Below are positions 1 to 8,549 of a stretch of 19,199 nt of DNA, piece by piece. How positions within the stretch are numbered: position 1 is the first letter of the stretch; each line of letters starts with the position of its first letter. Position numbers and translations under genes: made by a program. Origin of the DNA: Pseudomonadota bacterium (GTDB lineage: Bacteria > Pseudomonadota > Alphaproteobacteria > JAAXGF01); NCBI GenBank assembly GCA_022563655.1, contig JADFMW010000022.1, forward strand, positions 1 to 19,199, in the 5' to 3' direction. The notes under the pieces were generated by a model. It saw only the letters and a program-made list of their open reading frames with translations. It was not told the DNA's origin and did not search any database.

Positions 1-2
1 TG

Positions 3-266
3 GGCGCCGGGCCGGTCTACATCAGCTTCGACATCGACGGCCTCGACCCGGCCTTCGCGCCGGGCACGGGAACGCCCGAGATCGCCGGGCTGACGACCGG
101 CCAGGCGCTCGAGATCATCCGCGGCTGCCGCGAGCTCGACGTCGTCGGCGGCGACCTGGTCGAGGTCTCGCCGCCCTACGACCCCTCGGGCAACACCGCG
201 CTGTGCGCCGCCAACCTGTTGTTCGAAATGCTCTGCGTCCTGCCCGGGGTCGCCTATCACGGCTGA
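3..266 (+). CDS. Arginase/agmatinase-family ureohydrolase, C-terminal part
   Basis: The window opens inside this gene; 87 codons and the stop are present. The segment SFDIDGLDP followed by AFAPGTGTPE is the metal-binding signature of the ureohydrolase superfamily, where the two Asp residues of DID bind the Mn pair. The later stretch GGDLVEVSPPYD with a Glu near it is also typical. Members hydrolyse guanidino compounds (agmatine, arginine, guanidinobutyrate and others) to urea plus an amine. The C-terminus resembles agmatinase-like members more than true arginase, but the substrate cannot be set from this fragment. Only 12 bases separate its stop from phenylalanine hydroxylase, so co-transcription in an amino-acid catabolism operon is likely. 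The family call is firm; the substrate is open. Confidence 0.9.
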   Translation, partial: GAGPVYISFDIDGLDPAFAPGTGTPEIAGLTTGQALEIIRGCRELDVVGGDLVEVSPPYDPSGNTALCAANLLFEMLCVLPGVAYHG

Positions 267-278
267 AAACCGGTTACC

Positions 279-1082
279 ATGACGGACTGGACCATCGACC
301 AGGAGTGGGCGCGTTACGGCGCCGAGGAGCACGCGATCTGGCGCACGCTGTTCGCGCGCCAGCAGGGCATCGTCGCCGACCGCGCCGCGCCCGAGTTCGT
401 CGAGGGCCTTGCCGGGCTCGACATCGCCGCCGCCGGCATCCCCGAGTTCGAGCGCCTGAGCGAGGTCCTCGACCGCGCCACCGGCTGGCGCATCGTCGCC
501 GTTCCCGGGCTGGTACCCGACGACGTGTTCTTCCGCCATCTCGCCGCCCGCCGCTTCCCGGCGACGCGCTTCATCCGGCGCCGCGACCAGCTCGACTACC
601 TCGCCGAACCCGACGTCTTCCACGACATCTACGGCCACGTGCCGATGTTGTTCAACCCGGTGTTCGCCGACTACCTGCAGGCCTACGGCAGGGGCGGCCT
701 GAAGGCGCTCGGGCTCGGCAGCCTGCACCGCCTCGCCCGGCTCTATTGGTACACCGTCGAGTTCGGCCTGGTGCGCACGGCGCGGGGCCTTCGCATCTAC
801 GGCTCGGGGATCGTGTCGTCGAAGGGCGAATCGATTTACTGCCTCGAGGACCCCCGCCCCCACCGCCTCGCCTTCGACCTGATGCGCATCATGCGCACCG
901 AGTACCGCATCGACGATTTCCAGGAATGCTATTTCGTCATCGACAGCTACGCACAGCTGTTCGAGGCGACGCGGCCCGATTTTACGCCGTATTACGCCGC
1001 GCTCGAGCAAACGTCCGACATCGCCCCGGGCGCGGTGCTGCCGGGCGAGCGCCCGATCGAGCCCAACCCCGCCCCCGCCTGA
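279..1082 (+). CDS. phhA: Phenylalanine 4-monooxygenase (phenylalanine hydroxylase)
   Basis: This 267-residue protein should convert L-phenylalanine to L-tyrosine using tetrahydropterin, O2 and a non-haem Fe(II), in the cytoplasm. The diagnostic stretch FHDIYGHVPML gives the iron ligands His115 and His120, and Glu161 in YTVEFGL completes the 2-His-1-carboxylate triad. Length fits the single-domain bacterial enzymes, which lack the regulatory ACT domain of animal homologues. The ATG at 279 lies 12 bases after the preceding ureohydrolase stop, with no strong Shine-Dalgarno, so translation may depend on the upstream gene. No pterin carbinolamine dehydratase (phhB) gene is adjacent, so cofactor recycling must be encoded elsewhere. 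The context suggests a catabolic role. Confidence 0.95.
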   Translation: MTDWTIDQEWARYGAEEHAIWRTLFARQQGIVADRAAPEFVEGLAGLDIAAAGIPEFERLSEVLDRATGWRIVAVPGLVPDDVFFRHLAARRFPATRFIRRRDQLDYLAEPDVFHDIYGHVPMLFNPVFADYLQAYGRGGLKALGLGSLHRLARLYWYTVEFGLVRTARGLRIYGSGIVSSKGESIYCLEDPRPHRLAFDLMRIMRTEYRIDDFQECYFVIDSYAQLFEATRPDFTPYYAALEQTSDIAPGAVLPGERPIEPNPAPA

Positions 1083-1188
1083 GCGCGGCGCCCGTCGGCG
1101 CCCGCGGCACGGCGCCATGGACGCCGGCGGCGAAAGGCGGCACCATTGGCGGCCCGGCGGGGCAAGGCGAAACCACGCGAGGCGCGCG

Positions 1189-2322
1189 ATGGCGGCGTTG
1201 GCGGGACGGATCAAGAGCGAGCGCGACGGCGCGCGTCTCGTCGTTTCCCTCGGCGGGCGCTGGGGCATCGACGAGGCCGACCGGCTCGATGGCGAGCTGC
1301 GCCGCCTCGCGCCCGGCCCGGCGAAGGCGGTGTCGATCGACATCGCCGGCGTCGAGGCGCTCGACACCGCCGCCGCGCTGGTCCTCTATCGCGCCCGCAA
1401 GCGGCTGCGCGCCGACGGCCACGCCGCCGAGTTCGCGCGCGCCCGGCCCGAGCTGTCGGCGTTGCTCGACCTGATCGAGGCCAACGACGCCCCGGTCGAA
1501 TGCCGCGCCCCGCGCGAGCCGCCGTTGCGCGCGATCGTCGCCCACGTCGGCCGGGCCACCATCGAGGCGCTCGATAACGGCCTCAAGATGCTCTCCTTCT
1601 TCGGCCTGACCATGACGACGCTGGCGCGCGCGGCGATCCGGCCGTGGCGAATCCGCGGCACCGCGCTGGTCGGCCACATGGAGCAGGCGGGCCTCGACGC
1701 GGTGCCCATCGTCGCCCTGATCTCGTTCCTGATCGGCGTCGTGCTCGCCTACCAGGGCGCCGACCAGCTCGCCAAGTTCGGCGCCGAGATCTTCGTCGTC
1801 AATCTGGTCGGCATATCGGTGTTGCGCGAAATCGGCATCCTGCTCACCGCCATCGTCATCGCCGGCCGCTCGGGCAGCGCGTTTACCGCCGCGATCGGCT
1901 CGATGAAGGTGCGCGAGGAGATCGACGCCATGCGCACCCTCGGCCTCGACCCGATCGAGGTGCTGGTGCTGCCCAGGCTACTGGCGCTGATCGTCACCCT
2001 GCCGCTGCTGGCGTTCTTCGCCGACGCGATGGGGTTGCTCGGCGGCGGCCTGATGGCGTGGATCAGTCTGGGCATCGGCCCGGCCCAGTTCATCGAACGG
2101 CTGGGCGACGCGGTGCCGATGTGGTCGTTCTGGGTGGGCATCATCAAGGCGCCGGTGTTCGCCTTCCTGATCGCCATGGTCGGCTGCTACGAAGGCTTCC
2201 AGGTGAGCGGCAGCGCCGAGAGCGTCGGCCGCCACACGACCAAGGCGGTGGTCGAGGCGATCTTCCTCGTCATCGTCGTCGACGCCGCGTTCTCGATTCT
2301 CTTCGCGTATTTGGGCGTCTAG
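1189..2322 (+). CDS. MlaE-family lipid ABC transporter permease with N-terminal STAS domain
   Basis: This 377-residue protein has two parts. Residues 1 to about 100 are soluble and STAS-like, with LDTAAAL resembling the Asp-Thr loop of MlaB. The rest is a MlaE/YrbE-type permease with several hydrophobic helices and the family-typical region VLREIGILLTAIVIAGRSGS followed by IGSMKVREEIDAM. It should be the membrane core of a phospholipid or other lipid transporter between inner membrane and periplasm. Fusing the STAS part to the permease replaces the separate MlaB subunit of E. coli. An ATG at 1117 is in frame, but the 24 residues it would add are Arg/Gly-rich and unlike the family, so 1189 is preferred. 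The ATPase gene follows after 5 bases. Confidence 0.9.
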   Translation: MAALAGRIKSERDGARLVVSLGGRWGIDEADRLDGELRRLAPGPAKAVSIDIAGVEALDTAAALVLYRARKRLRADGHAAEFARARPELSALLDLIEANDAPVECRAPREPPLRAIVAHVGRATIEALDNGLKMLSFFGLTMTTLARAAIRPWRIRGTALVGHMEQAGLDAVPIVALISFLIGVVLAYQGADQLAKFGAEIFVVNLVGISVLREIGILLTAIVIAGRSGSAFTAAIGSMKVREEIDAMRTLGLDPIEVLVLPRLLALIVTLPLLAFFADAMGLLGGGLMAWISLGIGPAQFIERLGDAVPMWSFWVGIIKAPVFAFLIAMVGCYEGFQVSGSAESVGRHTTKAVVEAIFLVIVVDAAFSILFAYLGV

Positions 2323-2327
2323 CGGCG

Positions 2328-3098
2328 ATGGCCGGGAGCGCCACGGCTGCGATCCGCGTGCGGGGCCTCAGGACCCGGTTCGGCCCCCAAGTGGTGCACG
2401 ACAACCTCGACCTCGAGGTCAGGTACGGCGAGGTGCTCGGCGTCGTCGGCGCTTCGGGCACGGGCAAGTCGGTGCTGTTGCGCGCCGTCGTCGGCCTGAT
2501 GAAGCCCGCGGCCGGCTCCATCGAGGTGCTCGGCCACGACATCTCCCGCCTCGGCGCGGCCGAGCGGCGCGAGATCGAATCGCGCACCGGCGTGTTGTTT
2601 CAGGATGGCGCATTGTTCAGCTCGCTCACCGTGGCGCAGAACGTCCAGGTGCCGTTGCGCGAGCACACCAGCCTGCCCCAGGACGTGATCGACGAGATCA
2701 CCGCGGTCAAGCTCGGCATGGTCGGCCTGCCGCCCGAGGCCGCCTGCAAGTACCCCTCCGAGCTTTCCGGCGGCATGCGCAAGCGCGCCGGCCTCGCGCG
2801 GGCGCTGGCGCTCGACCCCGAGATCGTCTGTCTCGACGAGCCGACCGCCGGTCTCGACCCCATCGGCGCCGCCGCGTTCGACGGCCTCGTCCGCCGCCTG
2901 CAACGCACCCTCGGGATCACGGTGTTCATGGTGACCCACGATCTGGACAGCCTGTGGGCAATCTGCGACCGTATAGCCGTGCTGGCCGAGAAGCAGGTTC
3001 TGGTCGTGGGCCCCATGGAGGTCATGCTGCAACACGAGCATCCCTGGGTGCGCTCCTATTTTCACGGCCCGCGGGCCCGCGCCCAGCGTTCGGAGTAG
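2328..3098 (+). CDS. MlaF-type ABC transporter ATP-binding protein
   Basis: This 256-residue ATPase powers the lipid transporter encoded around it. Walker A is GASGTGKS (residues 41-48), the signature is LSGGM (146-150), Walker B is IVCLDE (166-171), and the H-loop His is 204 in MVTHD. The segments LFQDGALFSSLTV and LSGGMRKRAGLARAL are typical of the MlaF/Ttg2A branch. The ATG at 2328 lies 5 bases past the permease stop, implying coupled translation. A longer in-frame reading upstream is a shadow of the permease gene. The family call is firm; the transported lipid and direction are not readable from sequence. Confidence 0.93.
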   Translation: MAGSATAAIRVRGLRTRFGPQVVHDNLDLEVRYGEVLGVVGASGTGKSVLLRAVVGLMKPAAGSIEVLGHDISRLGAAERREIESRTGVLFQDGALFSSLTVAQNVQVPLREHTSLPQDVIDEITAVKLGMVGLPPEAACKYPSELSGGMRKRAGLARALALDPEIVCLDEPTAGLDPIGAAAFDGLVRRLQRTLGITVFMVTHDLDSLWAICDRIAVLAEKQVLVVGPMEVMLQHEHPWVRSYFHGPRARAQRSE

Positions 3099-3112
3099 GG
3101 CGAGAGCCGGCC

Positions 3113-4141
3113 ATGGAGACCAAGGCCAACTATCTTGCCGTCGGCGCCTTCGTGCTGGTCGTCATCGCCGGGCTGTTCGGCTTCGTGGTGTGGCTCGGCA
3201 AGGGCGAGATCGACCGCGAGGTCGACCGCTACAACGTCTACTTCCGCGGCTCGGTGAGCGGCCTGACCGACTCGAGCACGGTGCGCTACCGCGGCGTGCC
3301 GGTGGGCGCGGTGAGCGACATCCGCATCGACCCCGACAACAGCGAGCAGGTGCGCGTCACGATCGAGGTGAAGCGGGACACGCCCGTCAAGGAGGACTCG
3401 GTCGCCTCGCTCGAGCTGCAAGGGATCACGGGGCTGGTCAACGTCCAGCTCGGCGGCGGCGGCGCCGACAGCCCGCGGCTCGAGCCCAAGCCGGGCGAAG
3501 AGCTGGCGGTGATCGCGGCGGCGCCGTCGAAGCTCGAGGCGCTGTTCGAGGACCTGCCTCAAGCGCTGGCCCGGTTCACGTACATGGTCGAGCGCGCGAC
3601 GTTCCTGCTCAGCGACGACAACCTCGCGGCGATCTCCGATACGCTGACCAACTTCAATGTCCTCACCGGTACGCTTGCCGCGAGCTCGACGCAGTTCGAG
3701 AGCCTCGCCAACGACGTCGCCGTCAGCGCGGCCGAGGTGCGGCAAACGGCCGAGGAGATCAATATTCTGGTGCGCGAGTTGCGCGCCCGCGTTCCCACCC
3801 TGGTGGACAACGCCTCGGCCACGCTGGTCGCGGGCGAGGGGGCGTTGAACGCGGTCGGCGCCAGTGTCGATGCGCTGACCGAAGAGACGCGTCTCACGCT
3901 GCGCGCGGTTCGCGAGAGCGCCCGGACGCTTGTGCTCACCGCCGAGAAGCTGAACGGGATGGTCGACGAAAACCGCGCGGCGCTCCACGACTTCTCGAGC
4001 GAGGGGTTGTACGAGCTTTCGCAATTCCTGGTCGAAGCGCGCGCTCTGGTCGACAGCCTGACGCGCGTCTCGGACCGGTTCGAGTCCGATCCCGCCGGGT
4101 TCCTGTTCGGCAACGCCCAGGCCGGATACGAGACGCGGTAA
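3113..4141 (+). CDS. MCE (MlaD-type) lipid-binding protein
   Basis: This 342-residue protein has an N-terminal membrane anchor (about residues 8-28) and then one MCE domain (about 38-120). The domain shows YFRGSVSGL and VRYRGVPVGAV, typical of MlaD/Ttg2C/PqiB. MCE domains form hexameric rings in the periplasm that receive or deliver lipid from the permease. After the domain comes about 200 residues of mostly helical sequence (VERATFLL, VRQTAEEINILVREL, DENRAALHDFS). This makes the protein much longer than E. coli MlaD (about 180 residues) and suggests a long helical barrel or stalk, as in extended MCE proteins such as PqiB. The ATG is preceded by a GAG-containing weak Shine-Dalgarno. The stop TAA shares its last base with the next ATG. 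Confidence 0.92.
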   Translation: METKANYLAVGAFVLVVIAGLFGFVVWLGKGEIDREVDRYNVYFRGSVSGLTDSSTVRYRGVPVGAVSDIRIDPDNSEQVRVTIEVKRDTPVKEDSVASLELQGITGLVNVQLGGGGADSPRLEPKPGEELAVIAAAPSKLEALFEDLPQALARFTYMVERATFLLSDDNLAAISDTLTNFNVLTGTLAASSTQFESLANDVAVSAAEVRQTAEEINILVRELRARVPTLVDNASATLVAGEGALNAVGASVDALTEETRLTLRAVRESARTLVLTAEKLNGMVDENRAALHDFSSEGLYELSQFLVEARALVDSLTRVSDRFESDPAGFLFGNAQAGYETR

Positions 4142-4779
4142 TGTCCATGACCGCCTTGCGCCGATCGTTGCCGCGCGTTCTGCCGCCGGTCCTCGCCCTC
4201 GCCCTCGCCGCCGCCGCCGCCGGCTGCACCCTCGCTTTGCCCGGCCAGGGCGTGCCGCCGAAGCTGTTCACCCTGAGCCCGAAGAGCACCTATTCGAGTG
4301 ATCTGCCCACCGTTGGCTGGCAGCTGGTCGTCGAGCTTCCGGTGACCGCCGAGAGCCTCAACACCCTGCGCATCGCCCTGCGCCAGGACCCCTTGTCGCT
4401 CGAGTATTACAAAAACGCGCGCTGGACCGAGCGCGCGCCGGTGATGGTGCAGACGTTGCTGGTCGAATCGTTCGAGAACACCGGCAAGATCGTCGCCGTC
4501 GCGCGCAAGGCGACCGATCTGCGCGCCGACTACGTCCTCAAGATCGACCTGCGCGAGTTTCAGGCGGAGTACGACCCAGCCGGCACGCCGTCCGCGCACG
4601 TGCGGCTGAACGCCAAGCTGGTCAAGATGCCGCAGCGCACGATCATCGCGTCGCACAAGGCCGAGCGCCGGGTGCGCGCCGAGGGCAGCGACATGAACCA
4701 AGTGATCTATGCGTTCGACGGGGCGCTCGGCGGGACACTCAAGTCGGTCGTCGAGTGGGCCCTGCGGGCGGCCAAATGA
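4141..4779 (+). CDS. ABC-type transport auxiliary lipoprotein (PqiC-like)
   Basis: This 212-residue protein has a lipoprotein signal: a basic start, a long Leu/Ala core, and a lipobox ending AAAGC. It should therefore be lipidated and anchored, most likely on the periplasmic face of the outer membrane. The mature part (FTLSPK near the start, VLVESFENTGKIVAVAR, YVLKIDLREFQAEY) matches the ABC_trans_aux/PqiC type that accompanies MCE systems. Its start codon overlaps the MCE stop by one base, so translation is coupled. It likely serves as the outer-membrane contact of the transporter, in the place other systems fill with MlaA and soluble MlaC, neither of which is seen here. Confidence 0.87.
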   Translation: MSMTALRRSLPRVLPPVLALALAAAAAGCTLALPGQGVPPKLFTLSPKSTYSSDLPTVGWQLVVELPVTAESLNTLRIALRQDPLSLEYYKNARWTERAPVMVQTLLVESFENTGKIVAVARKATDLRADYVLKIDLREFQAEYDPAGTPSAHVRLNAKLVKMPQRTIIASHKAERRVRAEGSDMNQVIYAFDGALGGTLKSVVEWALRAAK

Positions 4780-5321
4780 GGGGGCAGGCGGCCAGGTTCG
4801 CGAATCCGCACCCCATGCCTGCATACCGTGATCGCAAGGCGCCTGGCGCCCCTCGGTTCATCTGCGACGAGATGTTGAAACGCTTGGCCCGGTGGCTGCG
4901 CGCCGCTGGCTTCGACACCCTCGTCCACGACCACGGGGCGAACGACCGGGCGATGGTGGCGCGGGCGCGCAGCGAGGGCCGTCTGGTGATGACCCGCGAC
5001 CGCAAGCTCGCCGAGTTGCGCGACGCCGACGGCACGGTGATCGTGTTGCGCGCGAACACGCTCGAGGACGTCGTCGAGGAGCTCACCGCCGCCCTCGACC
5101 TCGACTGGCTGTATCGGCCCTTCAGCCGCTGCCTGGTGTGCAACACGCCGCTCGTCGAGGCCGACGCCCCGGCCCGCGCGCGGCTGCCGGAGGGCGCCGG
5201 TGTGCCGCCGGGCCCGGTGCACGCCTGCCTCGTTTGCGATAAGTTATACTGGGCGGGCGGGCACGTGCGGCGGATGCGCGCCCGGCTCGAGACGTGGGCG
5301 CGGACGGCCCCGGCGCCGTAG
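4776..5321 (+). CDS. Mut7-C RNase domain protein with zinc ribbon
   Basis: This 181-residue protein resembles the Mut7-C family. The N-terminal part is PIN-like (FICDEMLKRLARWLRAAGFDT at residues 28-48, and VMTRDRKLAE with Asp75), supplying acidic residues expected of a metal-dependent nuclease. The C-terminal part is a zinc ribbon with Cys pairs at 119/122 (CLVC) and 151/154 (CLVC), followed by the family-typical YWAGGH. A role in RNA cleavage is inferred from the family; no substrate is known to me. The ATG at 4776 overlaps the lipoprotein stop as ATGA, which favours this start over in-frame ATGs at 4755 and 4815. The overlap means shared transcription with the lipid transporter, but a functional link is not evident. 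Confidence 0.82.
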   Translation: MRGQAARFANPHPMPAYRDRKAPGAPRFICDEMLKRLARWLRAAGFDTLVHDHGANDRAMVARARSEGRLVMTRDRKLAELRDADGTVIVLRANTLEDVVEELTAALDLDWLYRPFSRCLVCNTPLVEADAPARARLPEGAGVPPGPVHACLVCDKLYWAGGHVRRMRARLETWARTAPAP

Positions 5322-5373
5322 CCGGCCCCGACCGGGGGCCGAAGCGCCGTGGCTCGAGTGAACCCGCGCGGCG

Positions 5374-6114
5374 ATGGCGATCATGAGATTCTGGCTTGCA
5401 CTGCTGTTCGTGCTGTTGGTTGGGGCGGACGCCGCCGCCGCCGCGACCGAGGCCGACTACGCCGCTCGGCGCCGCGTCCTCGTGAAGATGATCGAGCAGG
5501 ATGTGCGCGCCACCCGCAGGTACCTGGGCAAGACGGAGCTTGACCCGCGCGTCATGGAAGCGATCGCCGTGACGCCCCGGCACGAGTTCGTGCCGCCGCA
5601 GCAAAAGCGCAGAGCCTACTTGAACCGGCCGCTTCCCATCGGCCACGGGCAGACGATCTCGCAGCCCTACATCGTGGCGCTGATGACCGACCTGCTCGGC
5701 ATCGACGAGGACGACGTCGTGCTCGAGGTCGGCACCGGCTCGGGCTACCAGGCGGCGATCCTCGGCGTTCTCGTGAAGCGGGTCTACACCATCGAAATCG
5801 TCGAGCCGCTGGGCCGCGCCGCCGTCGCGCGGCTGGCGCGGCTCGGCTACGACAACGTCGAGGCGCGCTTGGGCGACGGCTACTACGGCTGGCCGGAGCA
5901 CGCGCCTTTCGACGCCATCGTCGTCACCGCGGCGGGGAGTCATATCCCGCCGCCGCTGCTCGCCCAGCTCAAGCCGGGCGGGCGCATGGCGATCCCGGTG
6001 GGCGGCCGGTTCCAGACGCAACAGCTGCTGCTGGTCGAGAAGGACGCGGCCGGAGCCGTGACCACGCGGCAGGTGATTCCGGTGAAGTTCGTGCCGCTTA
6101 CCGGCGGGCACTGA
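5374..6114 (+). CDS. Protein-L-isoaspartate O-methyltransferase with signal peptide
   Basis: This 246-residue protein is a PCM-type enzyme, which methylates isoaspartyl residues in aged proteins using S-adenosylmethionine to start their repair. Seen motifs are RHEFVP (69-74), LPIGHGQTISQPYIVALM (87-104), the SAM-binding loop VLEVGTGSGYQAAIL (116-130) and GGRMAIPVGG (202-211). Unusually, the first 24 residues look like a cleavable signal peptide: Arg5, a hydrophobic core LALLFVLLV, then Ala-rich ADAAAAA. Export to the periplasm is therefore inferred. Start could be 5374 or the in-frame ATG at 5383, and both keep the signal. The next gene begins 2 bases after the stop, so the two are co-transcribed. 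Confidence 0.9.
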   Translation: MAIMRFWLALLFVLLVGADAAAAATEADYAARRRVLVKMIEQDVRATRRYLGKTELDPRVMEAIAVTPRHEFVPPQQKRRAYLNRPLPIGHGQTISQPYIVALMTDLLGIDEDDVVLEVGTGSGYQAAILGVLVKRVYTIEIVEPLGRAAVARLARLGYDNVEARLGDGYYGWPEHAPFDAIVVTAAGSHIPPPLLAQLKPGGRMAIPVGGRFQTQQLLLVEKDAAGAVTTRQVIPVKFVPLTGGH

Positions 6115-6116
6115 GA

Positions 6117-8549
6117 ATGGCGCTCGGGCTCGCGATCTCGACGATCTCGGCGGCGGCGCTCGGCTACGAGATTCTGCTGATGCGCCTGTTCTCGATCATC
6201 CAGTGGCACCAATTCGCGTACATGATCATCAGCCTGGCGCTGCTCGGCATCGGCGCCAGCGGCACCGTGCTGTCGCTGGCCCGCGAGTGGCTCGCGCCGC
6301 GCTTCGCCGCCGCCTTCCCGATCTCCGCGGCACTGTTCGGCGCGGCGGCGGTGGCGAGCTTCGCGCTCGCCCAACGGGTGCCGTTCAACCCGCTCGAGCT
6401 GGCGTGGGACGGGCGCCAGTTCGCCTACCTCGTCGCGATATATCTGCTGCTCGCGGTGCCGTTCGTTTTTGCCGGCGGTTGCGTCGGCATCGCCCTGGCC
6501 TGGTTCAAGGACCGGGTTGGCCGCATCTATAGCTACGACCTGGTGGGGGCGGGCTGTGGCGCGCTCGGCGTCGTCGCCGTGATGTTCGTCCTGCCCCCGG
6601 CCGACTGTCTCAGGCTCGTCGGCGCCCTCGGCTTCGCCGCCGCGGCGCTGGCCTGCCTCGATCGGGCGGTGCAAGGCCGGCGCACCACGGCGGCGGCGCT
6701 GGCGGCCTGCGGCGTCGTCGTGGCGCTGGCAACGCCGGCGGAGTGGCTGGAGCCGCGCCTGTCGCCCTACAAGGGCTTGAGCCTGGCGCTCACGGTTCCC
6801 GGCGCGGTGGTCGTCGAGACGCGGTCGAGCCCGCTCGGCCTGCTCACCGCCGTCCGCAGCCCCCTGGTTCCGTTCCGCCACGCTCCGGGCCTGAGCCTGC
6901 GCAACACCGTCGAGCCGCCCGAGCAGATCGGCGTCTTCACCGACGGCGACGCCATGACCGCGATCACCCGCTACGACGGCGACCGCGCCGCGCTCGCCTA
7001 CCTCGACTACCAGACGTCAGCCCTGCCCTACCACTTGCTCGCGCGGCCGTCGGTGCTGGTTCTCGGCGCCGGAGGCGGCGCCGACGTGCTGCTCGCGCTG
7101 ACCAACGAGGCGCGCGCCGTCGACGCCGTCGATCTCAACCCCCAGATGATCGGCCTGGTGCAGCGCGACTTCGCCGACTTCGCCGGCGCCATATACGGCC
7201 GCGACGGCGTTCGGGTGCACGTCGCCGACGCCCGCGCCTTCGTCGCCAAGGGGGGCGCGCGCTACGACCTCGTCTTCATCTCGCTGCTCGAATCCTTCGC
7301 CGCCTCGGCCGCCGGGGTGCACGCACTGAGCAAGAGCACGCTGTATACCGTGGAAGCGTTCGGCGACTACCTGGCGCGGCTGGCGCCGGGCGGGCTGCTC
7401 GCCGTGACGCGCTGGCTCAAGCTGCCGCCGCGCGACACGATCAAGCTGTTCGCCACCGCCGTCGCGGCGCTCGAGCGCGCCGGGGTCGCCCGGCCCGAGC
7501 GCCGGCTGGCGCTGATTCGCGGCTGGGGCACGGCGACGCTGCTGGTCAAGAACGGCGCGCTGAGCGACCGGGACATCGCGAACATCCGCGCGTTCACGGC
7601 CGCGCGCGGGTTCGACGTCGCCTACTACCCGGGGATGCGCCGCGCCGAGGCCAACCGCAACAACGTGCTGGCCGAACCCTACCTGTTCGACGGCGCCACG
7701 GCCCTGCTGGGCGAGAAGCCGGAGGCCTTTCTGCGCGACTACAAGTTCCACGTGGCGCCGGCGACCGACGACAGGCCCTACTTCTTCCGCTTCTTCAAGT
7801 GGCGCGCGCTGCCCGAGCTGCTCGAGCTGCGCGGCCGCGGCGGCAACGCGCTCATCGAGTGGAGCTACCTCATCGTCGTCGTGACGCTCGCACAGGCCGC
7901 GCTCGCGAGCGTGCTCCTGATCCTGCTGCCGCTCTTGCGCCTGCGGCGCGGCGGGGCAGGGGGGTCCGCCGGACTCGGCGAAGGCCCGCGCGTCGTGGTG
8001 TACTTCTTCGCCCTCGGCCTGGCCTTCCTGTTTATCGAAATCGCCTTCATCGAGCGCTTCACCCTGTTCCTCGGACATCCGCTGTACGCCGCGGCGGTGG
8101 TGCTGAGCGGATTTCTCGTCTTCGCCGGGCTCGGCAGCGGCGTCTCGGCCCGCCTGGGGCGGCGCTTCGAGGGCGCGGCGGTCGCCGTCGCCGTCGCGGC
8201 GATCGCCGTCGTCGCCCTGCTCTACCTCGCCGCCCTGCCGCCGCTCTTCGCCGCGTTGCGGCCGCTCTGGGGGGCGGCGAAGATCGCGCTCTCCATCGCG
8301 CTCATCGCGCCGCTGGCGTTCGCGATGGGCATGCCCTTTCCGCTCGGACTTGCGCGTCTCGCCGAGCGCGCGCCCGGCTGGATCCCGTGGGCCTGGGCGA
8401 TCAACGGCAGCGCCTCGGTGGTGAGCGCCGTGCTGGCGATCCTGCTCACCATTCACCTCGGCTTCAGCGCGGTGGTCGCCATCGCGGTCGCGCTCTACGT
8501 CGTCGCCGCGCTGGCTTTCGGCGCACCGGCGAGGCCGGCGCCGCCATGA
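6117..8549 (+). CDS. Integral membrane protein with spermidine-synthase-like SAM domain
   Basis: This 810-residue protein has three regions. The N-terminal region (about residues 1-200) has several membrane helices. The middle region is a Rossmann SAM-binding domain with VLVLGAGGGADVLLAL near 313-328, then VDAVDLNPQM and VADARAFV. The C-terminal region (about 580-805) again has many helices. The layout matches fused membrane/spermidine-synthase proteins common in bacteria, whose function is mostly unknown. The spot where polyamine aminopropyltransferases carry the catalytic Asp (YDVI-x-x-D type) reads YDLVFIS here (383-389), so polyamine synthesis is unlikely; methyl transfer or a structural role is possible. 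ATG follows the PCM stop by 2 bases. The family-level call is good and the activity is unknown. Confidence 0.8.
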   Translation: MALGLAISTISAAALGYEILLMRLFSIIQWHQFAYMIISLALLGIGASGTVLSLAREWLAPRFAAAFPISAALFGAAAVASFALAQRVPFNPLELAWDGRQFAYLVAIYLLLAVPFVFAGGCVGIALAWFKDRVGRIYSYDLVGAGCGALGVVAVMFVLPPADCLRLVGALGFAAAALACLDRAVQGRRTTAAALAACGVVVALATPAEWLEPRLSPYKGLSLALTVPGAVVVETRSSPLGLLTAVRSPLVPFRHAPGLSLRNTVEPPEQIGVFTDGDAMTAITRYDGDRAALAYLDYQTSALPYHLLARPSVLVLGAGGGADVLLALTNEARAVDAVDLNPQMIGLVQRDFADFAGAIYGRDGVRVHVADARAFVAKGGARYDLVFISLLESFAASAAGVHALSKSTLYTVEAFGDYLARLAPGGLLAVTRWLKLPPRDTIKLFATAVAALERAGVARPERRLALIRGWGTATLLVKNGALSDRDIANIRAFTAARGFDVAYYPGMRRAEANRNNVLAEPYLFDGATALLGEKPEAFLRDYKFHVAPATDDRPYFFRFFKWRALPELLELRGRGGNALIEWSYLIVVVTLAQAALASVLLILLPLLRLRRGGAGGSAGLGEGPRVVVYFFALGLAFLFIEIAFIERFTLFLGHPLYAAAVVLSGFLVFAGLGSGVSARLGRRFEGAAVAVAVAAIAVVALLYLAALPPLFAALRPLWGAAKIALSIALIAPLAFAMGMPFPLGLARLAERAPGWIPWAWAINGSASVVSAVLAILLTIHLGFSAVVAIAVALYVVAALAFGAPARPAPP

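Noticed and set aside
203..1474. 423-codon plus-strand open frame overlapping phenylalanine hydroxylase
   Set aside because: Its product is almost all Arg/Pro/Ala, the usual shadow in GC-rich DNA, and it covers a gene with intact catalytic residues.
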